64,000 bases of DNA from Mycobacterium sp. ELW1 (GTDB lineage: Bacteria; Actinomycetota; Actinomycetes; Mycobacteriales; Mycobacteriaceae): the NCBI RefSeq assembly GCF_008329905.1, contig NZ_CP032155.1:4588001-4652000 (forward strand). Reading direction: 5' to 3'. The notes beneath the pieces are model-generated. The model was not told the DNA's origin and did no database searches. It saw only the letters and a program-made list of their open reading frames with translations. Below are positions 55,232 to 64,000 of the stretch, piece by piece. How positions within the stretch are numbered: the stretch's first letter is position 1; every line of letters begins with the position of its first letter. Made by a program: the position numbers and the translations under genes.

Positions 55232-58200
55232 TCATCCGTCGAAATCCAGGGCTCGCGTCATCGCCCGATACCGTTCGGCCAGAACGCGATACGCGACATC
55301 GTCACCGCGGGATCGGGCCAGCAGAGCTCGCAGTCGCAACTCGGTGACCGCGACCACCGCCGACCCGGTATCCCCCAGCCAGCTGGTCAGGAACTCGATC
55401 GCCCGTTCGGCCTCGTCGAGATCGGCTGCGTCGCCGCCGTCCACCAGCGTCTCGACCAGCGCGCGGACACCGAGCACGCCGAAGAACGGCCGGCCCGCAC
55501 GGTGCAGATCCGCCACGGCATCTCGGATCACGGGTAGGACGGCGTCCCGCTCCCCCTGCCTGCATCGCTGCGCCGCAGAACAGAAGTCGGCAACCGGAAT
55601 CAGGAACTCGATGGGCTCCCGCACCCACATCTCGCGAACCCCGGCCATCAGCTCCAGCCCGCGCCGGCGGCCGTCGGCGGATGTGCGTTCGAGCAGCGCA
55701 ACCGCCAGCGTCCAGGTGGCGATGCTGAGCGCCGGATTGCTCGATCCTTCCGCGGTCTGCACGGCCTCCTCGATCGTCTGCAACGCCGCGTCATCCGCGC
55801 GCAGGACGCCGAACGCGATTTCGAGTCCGAACGTCCACCCGACCACCATCGCCAATGTGGTCGGATCGCACTTCTGGGCGATCGCCCACGCCCGCGACAG
55901 ATCGTCGCGCCACCCGGGTAGACCGCGCCACCACGCGGCGACTCCGTGCCATGCCAGCGCCGCGGCCAGCGGCGAGCCGAACCCCATCCCGGCGCCCACA
56001 GTCGGGTCACCCTCGGTCAGCTCGATGACCATTTCCGACCAGTGCAGAATCTCATCGAACTCACCGGCGTCGAACCAGTTGTTGAATGCGATCATGCCCA
56101 GCGCGATCACGATGGGGTCGCCGACCGACGCCATCAGCCGCATCTGTTCGGACATCAGCCGCGATCCCTCGGCGGAGCGGCCCGAATACATCAGCTCGGT
56201 GGCCAGCCCGGACATTCCGATCGCCAGCGAAACCTGATCTCCCGCTTGGGTACACAACGTTCGAAGCTCGTCGATCCGGACCCGGCTTTCTTCGATGGCT
56301 TGCCACCCCGATGCGCAGAGCATCGTGCGGGGAGCGATGCGCGCCGCGAGCACATCGGCGGCGTCGTCTCCCAACTCGTCGGCGATGCGACAGGCGCGCT
56401 CCCAACTGACCCGCGCGGCGGACACGTCCCGGTTGCCCGCCGAGGCGCCCGCCCGCATGTGCCAGTCGTAGGCGGCCCGCAGATCGCCCGCGGCATGGAA
56501 ATGCTCGGCGATCTGGGCGGCGTTGTCCTCCAACGACTCTGGTGCTCGCTGCTGAATGGCGACAGCCAGGCGCCGATGCGACTCGGCGCGATCCGACTTC
56601 AGCTGTGATTCATAGGCCACCGCCCGGACCAACGGGTGGCGGAAGGCGTACTCGGCGGACGGCGTGAACCGAACCTGTTCGATCAGCTCCGCGTCGAGCA
56701 GTTCCCCGAAATCCGGGTCGGCTCCGAGTGCCGGGAGCAGGTCCTCGCCGAAACGGTTGCCGACCACCGAGGCCGCGGTCAATGTGCGCTTGGCCGAGAC
56801 GGTCAGCCGGTCGATGCGTGATTCCAGCGCGGCCTGCACCGTCACCGGCACGTCCAGCTCGGTGACGTCGGTGTCGCAGACGTAGCCGCCCGACTCACCG
56901 TGCAACGCGCCGCGCTGAATCAGCTCGCGCACCATCTCTTCGGCGAAGAACGGATTTCCCTGCGACCTGTCCACGATGACCGCCGTCACCTCGTCCAACG
57001 AGGAATCCGACCCCAGCAGGTCGGTCAGCAATGCCGCGGTATCCGAATCACTCAGCGGCGCAAGGGATATCGACTGGGCACCCGAGACCCGCAAGAACTC
57101 CCCCCGATACTCCGGCCGGGCGGTGATCAGCACCATCATCGGCGTCCGCGGCACGACGGACAAGAACTCCGACACCATGGATTCACTGACCACATCGATC
57201 CAGTGCGCATCCTCGATGATCACCAACTGGGGTGTCGTGCGCGCCAAGGACGCGGTGTTGATCATGGCGGTCAGCCGCCGCCGGCGAGCGTCCGGATCGA
57301 TCGCCGGCAACGGCACGTCCGGGTCTGCGATGCCGAGCAAGTCGTCGAGGAGCAACAGGTCCTGCGGGCCGGCGGCGGGAAGCCGGTCCCGAAGCGTGGC
57401 CCGGGCCGAGGCATTGTCGAGATCGGTCACCCCGCTGACCGCACGCAGCAGTTGCGTCACGAGGTGGAAAGGCACGTCCCGGGCGTGCGACTCGCAGAAC
57501 GTCCACACCACGTCGACCCCACGCAGCGTGGCCAGCGCCGCGGCCTCCCGCGCCACCCGCGACTTACCGATGCCCGGCGGCCCCATCACACTCACCACGC
57601 CACCGCGACCATCTATCGCGCGGTCCAGCATGGCGTCCAGTGCCGCGAGTTCCCAGCGCCGGCCCACCAGACTCGCCTCGACCCGGTCGGACCTGGCGCC
57701 CCGCGCACGTATCGACACCAGCCGAAATCCGCACACCGGCGCATCGAAACCCTTGATCATGACGGGTTCGGTCGCGACCAGGTCCGCCTGATGTTCGACA
57801 AGTCGTGCGGTGGTCTCGGAGAGCATCACCTCACCCGGGGGCGCCACCGACTCCATCCGCTGCGCGAAGCCGACGGTCTCACCGGTGGCGGCGTAGCCCA
57901 GTGCGCCGGAACCGATCATCCCGGCAATCACCCGGCCGGAATTCAGCCCGACGCGCAACCGGAGGTCGAGCCCGTCGCGGTCCTTCACCACGGCGGCCAG
58001 TCGCCGTGCCTCGTCCTGAATGTCGAGCGCGGCCATGCACGCCCGGACCGCGTGATCCTCCAATGAGAGCGGCGCACCGAACAGTGCCATGATCCCGTCG
58101 CCGGTGTACTCCACCGACCCGCCGTACCGGCGCGCCACCGCGGCGGACCACTCCACCAGGTCGGTCATGACTTCGCGCAACCGCTCCAGATCCAGCGCCG

Positions 58201-58366
58201 CGGCAAGGCCCATCGACCGCGCGACATCGGCGAACAGCACGGTCACCTGTTTGTATTCGGCATGATCCGCGGCCGGCGTCAGGCGCTCACCACATGAGCC
58301 GCAGAACCGGGCCCCCTGGGATGGCTCGACCCCACACGACCGACAGATTGCGGTTGCCGACGTCAC
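55232..58366 (-). CDS. Class III nucleotide cyclase-like regulator with ATPase and TPR domains
   Basis: A 1044-aa multidomain protein: an N-terminal zinc ribbon (ICRSCGVEPSQGARFCGSCG, residues 7-26); a class III cyclase domain (about 40-200) with metal Asps in TVLFADVARS (D47) and TGDGIMALFG (D90); an AAA ATPase with Walker A VMGPPGIGKSRVAREA and Walker B LVIIEDAHWIDVV; then a TPR-like helical region of about 500 residues. Glu 86 takes the place of the adenylate-specifying Lys, Ala that of the matching Asp, and Gly 166 that of the transition-state Asn, so cyclase activity may be altered or lost. GTG 58366 is chosen just before the zinc ribbon; ATG 58390 is possible. It has no LuxR domain. Confidence 0.88.
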   Translation of the reverse strand: MTSATAICRSCGVEPSQGARFCGSCGERLTPAADHAEYKQVTVLFADVARSMGLAAALDLERLREVMTDLVEWSAAVARRYGGSVEYTGDGIMALFGAPLSLEDHAVRACMAALDIQDEARRLAAVVKDRDGLDLRLRVGLNSGRVIAGMIGSGALGYAATGETVGFAQRMESVAPPGEVMLSETTARLVEHQADLVATEPVMIKGFDAPVCGFRLVSIRARGARSDRVEASLVGRRWELAALDAMLDRAIDGRGGVVSVMGPPGIGKSRVAREAAALATLRGVDVVWTFCESHARDVPFHLVTQLLRAVSGVTDLDNASARATLRDRLPAAGPQDLLLLDDLLGIADPDVPLPAIDPDARRRRLTAMINTASLARTTPQLVIIEDAHWIDVVSESMVSEFLSVVPRTPMMVLITARPEYRGEFLRVSGAQSISLAPLSDSDTAALLTDLLGSDSSLDEVTAVIVDRSQGNPFFAEEMVRELIQRGALHGESGGYVCDTDVTELDVPVTVQAALESRIDRLTVSAKRTLTAASVVGNRFGEDLLPALGADPDFGELLDAELIEQVRFTPSAEYAFRHPLVRAVAYESQLKSDRAESHRRLAVAIQQRAPESLEDNAAQIAEHFHAAGDLRAAYDWHMRAGASAGNRDVSAARVSWERACRIADELGDDAADVLAARIAPRTMLCASGWQAIEESRVRIDELRTLCTQAGDQVSLAIGMSGLATELMYSGRSAEGSRLMSEQMRLMASVGDPIVIALGMIAFNNWFDAGEFDEILHWSEMVIELTEGDPTVGAGMGFGSPLAAALAWHGVAAWWRGLPGWRDDLSRAWAIAQKCDPTTLAMVVGWTFGLEIAFGVLRADDAALQTIEEAVQTAEGSSNPALSIATWTLAVALLERTSADGRRRGLELMAGVREMWVREPIEFLIPVADFCSAAQRCRQGERDAVLPVIRDAVADLHRAGRPFFGVLGVRALVETLVDGGDAADLDEAERAIEFLTSWLGDTGSAVVAVTELRLRALLARSRGDDVAYRVLAERYRAMTRALDFDG

Positions 58367-58534
58367 TGCACCCCCCGAATGTCGCAGCATCCCCCGATGG
58401 CTGCCCCTCAGGCCAACAGTATGGCGCTCTGCAACGCTCGTCGGTGCGGAACCGCCGAGCCGATCTACATATCCGTCAATAGCGGGTGGCGTCCACTCCG
58501 TCGATATGTCGGTACCCCCTGGCACCCTGGAGTC

Positions 58535-61500
58535 GTGCAATCCCCCGATCCGATGAGCCGGTTCAGCCCGCTGACGCGGCGCTGGTTCACGGGCACGTTC
58601 GCCGAGCCGACCGCTGCGCAGGCGCGGGCCTGGTCAGCGATCGCCGACGGGGACAACACCCTGGTCATCGCCCCGACAGGTTCGGGTAAGACACTGGCGG
58701 CGTTTCTGTGGGCGATCGACCAGCTGGCCCAGCAGCCGGAGAAACGTGGCACCCGGGTGCTCTACGTCTCCCCCCTCAAGGCGCTGGCCGTCGACGTGGA
58801 ACGCAACCTGCGCACCCCGCTGACCGGCATCACCCGCATCGCCGAACGCGATGGTGTGCCTGCCCCGCAGATCAGCGTCGGCGTCCGCTCCGGCGACACC
58901 CCGCCGGCCCGCCGGCGCGAGCTCATCACCAAGCCGCCCGACATCTTGATCACCACCCCGGAGTCGCTGTTCCTGATGCTGACCTCCGCGGCTCGCGAGA
59001 CGCTGACCGGAATCGAGACGGTGATCGTCGACGAGGTACACGCGGTGGCCGCCACCAAGCGCGGCGCGCATCTGGCGGTGTCCCTGGAGCGCCTCGATGC
59101 ACTGCTGGAGAAACCGGCCCAGCGGATCGGGCTGTCCGCGACGGTCAGCCCACCCGAGGAAGTGGCCCGGTTCCTCTCCGGTGCCAGGCCGACGACCATC
59201 GTCGCGCCGCCGGCAACGAAGACCTTCGAGCTGACCGTCCAGGTGCCGGTCCCCGACATGGCCAACCTGGAGAACAACACCATCTGGCCCGATGTCGAGG
59301 CACGCATCGTCGACCTCATCGAGGCACACAACTCGACCATCGTGTTCGCCAACTCACGCCGCCTCGCCGAGCGGCTCACCGCGCGCATCAACGAGATTCA
59401 TGCCGAACGCTCCGGGGTCGAACTGGATGGGGCGCCCAACCGCCAGGTGCCCGGCGGACCACCGGCGCACATCATGGGCAGCGGCCAGACCTACGGAGCC
59501 GAGCCGCTGCTGGCCCGCGCCCACCACGGCTCGGTGTCCAAGGAGCAGCGCGCGGCGGTCGAGGATGACCTCAAGAGCGGGCGGCTCAAATCCGTGGTGG
59601 CGACATCGAGCCTGGAACTCGGAATCGACATGGGCGCGGTGGATTTGGTGATCCAGGTCGAGGCCCCGCCGTCGGTGGCCAGCGGATTGCAGCGCGTCGG
59701 GCGGGCCGGGCACCAGGTCGGCGAGATCTCCCGCGGTGTGCTGTTCCCCAAGCACCGGACCGACCTGATCGGCTGCGCCGTCAGCGTGCAACGCATGCTC
59801 GCCGGACAGATCGAAACCATGCGGGTGCCCACCAATCCGCTCGACGTGCTGGCCCAGCACACCGTCGCGGCGTGTGCGCTGGAGCCGGTCAGCGCCGACG
59901 AGTGGTTCGACGTCGTCCGGCGCAGTGCGCCGTTCGCGACGTTGCCGCGCAGCGCATTCGAGGCCACCCTGGATCTGCTGTCAGGGAAGTATCCGTCGAC
60001 GGATTTCGCCGAGCTGCGGCCCCGACTGATCTACGACCGCGACAACGGCACCCTGACCGCGCGTCCCGGCGCCCAGCGGCTGGCGGTCACTTCCGGCGGC
60101 GCCATCCCCGACCGTGGCATGTTCACCGTGTACCTGGCCACCGATTCCGAAAAGCCCTCGCGGGTCGGTGAACTCGACGAAGAGATGGTGTACGAGTCAC
60201 GGCCCGGCGACGTGATCTCACTGGGTGCGACCAGTTGGCGGATCACCGAGATCACTCACGACCGCGTGCTCGTCATCCCGGCGCCGGGGCAACCCGCGCG
60301 GTTGCCGTTCTGGCGCGGCGATGACGCGGGGCGGCCCGCTGAGCTCGGCCAGGCGATCGGGAAGTTCACCGGTGAGCTGGCCGGGATGGGCCGCGACGAT
60401 TTCGAAACACGCTGCAATGAACTCGGTTTCGCCGACTACGCCACCGACAACCTCTGGCAGCTGCTCGACGATCAGCGCAACGCCACCACCACGGTACCCA
60501 GCGACACCACCCTGCTGGTCGAGCGTTTCCGCGACGAGCTCGGCGACTGGCGGGTGGTGCTGCACTCCCCCTACGGACTGAAGGTGCACGGACCGCTGGC
60601 CCTCGCGGTCAGCCGCCGGCTGCTGGAGCGCTACGGCATCGACGAGAAGCCCACTGCCTCCGATGACGGCATCGTGGTGCGGTTGCCCGACACCGAGGAT
60701 GCCCCGCCCGGTGCCGACCTGTTCGTCTTCGCCCCCGACGAGATCGAGCCGCTGGTCACCACCGAGGTGGGCGGCTCGGCGCTGTTCGCATCGCGGTTCC
60801 GGGAGTGCGCTGCGCGGGCCCTGTTGCTGCCCAGACGCCATCCCGGCAAGCGTTCGCCGCTGTGGCACCAGCGACAGCGGGCGGCCCAATTGCTGGATGT
60901 GGCGCGCAAATACCCCGACTTCCCGATCGTGCTGGAGGCGGTGCGCGAATGCCTGCAGGACGTCTATGACGTTCCGACGCTGACCGACCTGATGAGCCGG
61001 ATCGCCCAGCGCCGGGTGCGGTTGGTGGAGGTCGAGACGCCGATGCCGTCACCGTTCGCGGCGTCGTTGATGTTCGGCTATGTCGGCGCGTTCATGTACG
61101 AGGGCGACAGCCCGCTGGCCGAGCGCCGCGCGGCCGCACTGTCGCTGGACAGCACCCTGCTGGCCGAGCTGCTGGGACGCGTCGAGCTCCGAGAGCTGCT
61201 CGACCCGGATGTCATTGCCGCGACATCACGCCAGCTGCAACATCTTTCCGAGGACCGCAAGGCTCGCGACGCCGAAGGCGTGGCGGACCTGCTGCGCCTG
61301 CTCGGCCCGCTGACCGAGGCCGAGATCGCCGAGCGCTGCACCGCCAGCGATGTCGGCGCGTGGCTGGACGGACTGCATGCCGCCAGACGCGCGCTGCCGC
61401 TGTCGTACGCCGGGCAGTCCTGGTGGGCCGGCATCGAGGACATCGGCCGCCTGCGCGACGCGGTCGGCGTCGCCGTGCCGGTGGGGTGCCGACGAGTTTC

Positions 61501-63114
61501 ACCGAGGCGGTGGCCGACCCTCTCGGTGAGCTGATGGGTCGCTTCGCCCGCACCCGCGGCCCGTTCACCACCGCGGAGGCCGCAGCCCGGTTCGGCCTCG
61601 GATTGCGGGTGGCCGCCGACGTGCTGGGCCGGATGTCGGTGGATGGCAAGCTGGTTCGCGGCGAGTTCGTCGCCGCGCCCGATGCCGACCAGTGGTGCGA
61701 CGCCGAGGTGCTGCGCATTCTGCGTCGCCGCTCGCTGGCGGCGCTGCGCGCGCAGGTCGAGCCGGTCAGCACGGCGGCGTATGCCCGCTTCCTGCCCGCG
61801 TGGCAGCAGGTCGGCAACTCTGCGACGTCCGGAGTGGACGGGCTGGCCAGCGTGATCGACCAGCTCGCCGGGGTGCCGATCCCCGCATCGGCGGTCGAAC
61901 CGCTGGTGTTCGGCCCGCGGGGGGTGCCGATCCCCGCATCGGCGGTCGAACCGCTGGTGTTCGGCCCGCGGGTGCGCGACTACCAGCCGGCGATGCTCGA
62001 CGAGCTGCTGGCCTCCGGTGAGGTCACCTGGTCAGGGGCGGGATCGATCTCGGGCAGCGACGGCTGGATCACGTTCCATCACGCGGACACCGCACCGCTG
62101 ACGCTGGCGACGCCGGCCGAGATCGACTTCACCGACGCCCACCGCGCCATCCTCGAGGTTCTCGGTGAGCCGGGCGAGGCACGCGGCGCGTTCTTCTTCC
62201 GGCAGCTGGTCGGCAATTCGGAGGAGACCGCCAAAGCTGCGCTGTGGGACCTGATCTGGGCCGGCTGGGTCACCGGCGACACGTTCGCGCCGGTGCGCGC
62301 CATGCTGGCGGGCGGACGCAAGCCCGGTACGCGTCGTCCCGCCGCACCGGCGCACCGGCAGCGGCGCGCGCCGCGGTTGAGCCGCTATTCGGTGGCGCAC
62401 GCCCAAACCCGCTCGGTGGATACGACGGTCGCCGGGCGGTGGTCGGCCGTGCCGGCTCGCGAACCGGATTCGACTGTGCGCGCACACTTCTCAGCAGAGT
62501 TGCTGCTGAACCGCCACGGCGTGCTGACCAAGGGCGCGGCAGCTGCCGAGGGTGTGCCCGGCGGGTTCGCCACGATGTACAAGGTGCTGACCGGTTTCGA
62601 GGAGGCCGGGCGATGCCAGCGCGGTTATTTCGTCGAGTCTCTCGGCGGAGCGCAGTTCGCGGTCGCGTCGACGGTCGACCGGCTACGGACCTATCTCGAC
62701 GGAGTGGATCCGGAGCGACCCGACTACCACGCGGTCGTGCTGGCGGCCGCCGATCCGGCCAACCCGTACGGCGCGGCCCTGCCGTGGCCGGCCCGCCCGG
62801 ATGCCGACGCCAGCCATCGGCCCGGACGCAAGGCCGGCGCACTCGTCATTCTGGTGGACGGTGCGCTGGTGTGGTTCCTCGAACGCGGTGGACGATCGCT
62901 GCTGAACTTCAGCACCGACGACGAAGCACAGCGCGCCGCGGCGGGAACGCTGGCCGAACTGGTCAGCAGTGGACGTATCGGCGGCGTGCTGGTCGAAAAG
63001 CTGGACGGTATACCGGTTTTGGAGGCAGGTGCGCACGCCGACCGGAAAGCCACCGCCGACGCGTTGGTGGACGCCGGGTTCTCCCGCACCCCCCGCGGAT
63101 TGCGGTTGCGCTGA
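58535..63114 (+). pseudogene. lhr: ATP-dependent helicase Lhr, interrupted by a one-base frameshift
   Basis: The large helicase of DNA repair, corresponding to Rv3296. The N-terminal core is intact: Walker A APTGSGKTLAAFLWA, DEVHAVAATKRGAHLA, GLSATVSPPEEVA, TSSLELGIDMGAVDLVIQ and QRVGRAGHQVGEISRG. The frame is lost in the run GGGG at 61483-61486: frame 1 reads GVAVPVG and then stops at 61534, while the next frame continues with VPTSFTEAVADPLGEL to 63114. One extra G restores a protein of 1526 aa, close to the usual Lhr length plus a 17-residue duplication. It may be a consensus error. GTG 58535 is the chosen start; the frame upstream to 58379 is antisense to the cyclase-like gene. Confidence 0.88.
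61870..61971 (+). repeat. Exact 51-bp tandem duplication within lhr
   Basis: The 51 bp at 61870-61920 are repeated exactly at 61921-61971. In the protein the 17 residues GVPIPASAVEPLVFGPR occur twice in a row, where Lhr homologs have one copy. The duplication keeps frame. It is a fresh-looking slippage event or an assembly artefact. Confidence 0.95.
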
Positions 63115-63138
63115 ACTGTCGGACGACGAAACGTGATG

Positions 63139-63157
63139 CTCCTATCTGTGTTAGGAG
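63139..63157. repeat. Inverted repeat at the right side of the IS110-type element
   Basis: CTCCTA (63139-63144) and TAGGAG (63152-63157) are separated by 7 nt, ending one base before the transposase stop codon. It could mark the element end or act as a terminator for lhr. Confidence 0.45.
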
Positions 63158-64000
63158 TCAAGCGGCGTCAATGTGGTGGGTGTTGAGCCAGTGGCGGTAG
63201 GTGGTGGCCAGGGTGTCGTGGCGTTGGAGTCCGCGTTCGAGTCGTGAGATGACGGTGGGCCAGACGCCGAGGTGTTGTGCGGCGCTGGTCAGGGTGATGT
63301 TTCGGGCTTGTCGGGTGGGTCTGAGGTCGCTGTAGTCATCGATTGGGCAGGGTGCGGTGAGGTGTTTGAACATCTCGCGGGCGATGGCGCGTTTGAGTAG
63401 GCGCAGGACGTCTTTTTTGGATCTGCCGGCGGCGAGTTGGCGGGCGGCGTAGGTGCGGGTGTGTTCGTCGTGAGACCAGCGGACCAGCGCGATGCGGTGC
63501 AGGGCGTTGTTGGCGGCTCGGTCTCCGCCGCGGGAGAGCCGGTGGCGGGTGGTTTTGCCGGAGGAGGCCGGGATAGGGGCCACCCCGGCGAGGCGGGCGA
63601 AGGCGGCCTCGGAGCGCAGTCGGTCGGTGTTGGCGCCGGCGGTGATCAGCAACTGGGCGGCGGTGTCGGGACCTACCCCGAAGGCGGCGCGTAGCGCGGG
63701 GTTCAGGGCGCGGGTCATGGTGTCGAGTTGGGTGGTCAGCTCGCCGATTTGGCGCTCGAGGAACTCGATGCGCTGAGCCAGGGCTTTGCAGGCGGTGAGG
63801 ACCGCGTTAGTGGTCGGGTCGTGGTGGGCGGTGGGCCGGCAGCGCGCTAACGCCTGCACCAGCCGCAAGGTTGTCGGGTAGCGGCGGTAGCGCTCGCGCA
63901 GGTCAGCCGGTGCGGTGACGAGCAGGTCTTTGATCTGCTGGATGGCTGCGCTGCGGGCTTTGATGCCGCCACGGCGGGCGATCAGGAGGGCTTTGAGCGC
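63158..64000 (-). mobile_element. IS110-family transposase, C-terminal part (continues past the window)
   Basis: The frame is open from base 64000 to the stop at 63158, 280 codons. It begins ALKALLIARRGGIKARSAAI, then LRERYRR, and the Transposase_20 domain follows: FGVGPDTAAQLLITAGANTD, AFARLAGVAPIPASSGKTTR, GDRAANNALHRIALVRW. The last 45 residues form a helix-turn-helix-like extension (SAAQHLGVWPTVISRLERGL) seen in other mycobacterial IS110 members. The N-terminal DEDD nuclease domain and the 5' non-coding end, where IS110 elements encode their bridge RNA, are outside the window. The element lies right after lhr, where M. tuberculosis has nei. Confidence 0.9.

Noticed and set aside
61870..61971. 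The 51-bp repeat as a CRISPR or minisatellite locus
   Set aside because: Only two exact copies in frame inside a coding sequence, with no spacer; it is a simple tandem duplication.

Overview
The window reads as a chromosomal segment of a mycobacterium, probably an environmental, fast-growing type (Mycolicibacterium-like). The evidence is high GC, frequent GTG starts, many 4-bp ATGA/GTGA gene overlaps, TANNNT boxes placed 6-8 nt before start codons (leaderless transcription), and a gene order that follows the M. tuberculosis stretch Rv3246c (mtrA) to Rv3296 (lhr) with insertions, losses and local rearrangements. Gene names come from recalled protein families and synteny; no search was run.

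Layout. 0-6.5 kb, minus strand: mtrA (cut by the window edge), tmk, sahH with a candidate SAH riboswitch, then the alkane hydroxylase operon alkB-rubA-rubB-alkX with a promoter/operator, and an amino-acid permease. 6.5-13 kb: an FAD monooxygenase, a CDF cation transporter, and the mannose-activation genes manA, an SIS-like gene and the phosphomannomutase gene. 13-20 kb: whiB2, F420 biosynthesis (fbiA-fbiB) with a Nudix gene, then the GDP-mannose and rhamnose-linker cell-wall genes (manB, wbbL, rmlD). 20-34 kb: an LCP ligase gene broken by a one-base frameshift, birA, fadE25, purE-purK, gtrA, and acyl-CoA carboxylase genes (accD5-accE5, accA3) around maf, sseA and sufE.

34-41 kb is a general-stress block: a STAS gene, sigF, rsbW, topoisomerase IB, an FAD/Rieske oxidoreductase, a Rho_N-type small protein and membrane/lipoproteins. 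Two near-perfect SigF promoters and three weaker ones lie inside it. 41-46 kb is a lysine-degradation module: lat, lrpA, a DUF1338/HglS-type 2-oxoadipate dioxygenase and pcd.

46-58.5 kb is accessory: SnoaL-like protein, TetR, epoxide hydrolase, a 3Fe-4S ferredoxin, ferredoxin reductase and P450 set, a large LuxR/ATPase regulator, an orphan polyketide-synthase-type acyltransferase preceded by three perfect inverted repeats, a remnant of a second cyclase/ATPase gene, and an intact cyclase/ATPase/TPR regulator. The right end holds lhr, carrying a one-base frameshift and an exact 51-bp in-frame tandem duplication, and then the 3' part of an IS110-family element.

Both frameshifts (lcp1 and lhr) are apparent one-base losses in G/C homopolymers, so consensus error must be excluded before treating either gene as dead. 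The least familiar part is the LuxR / palindromes / orphan acyltransferase / cyclase block at 51-58.5 kb.
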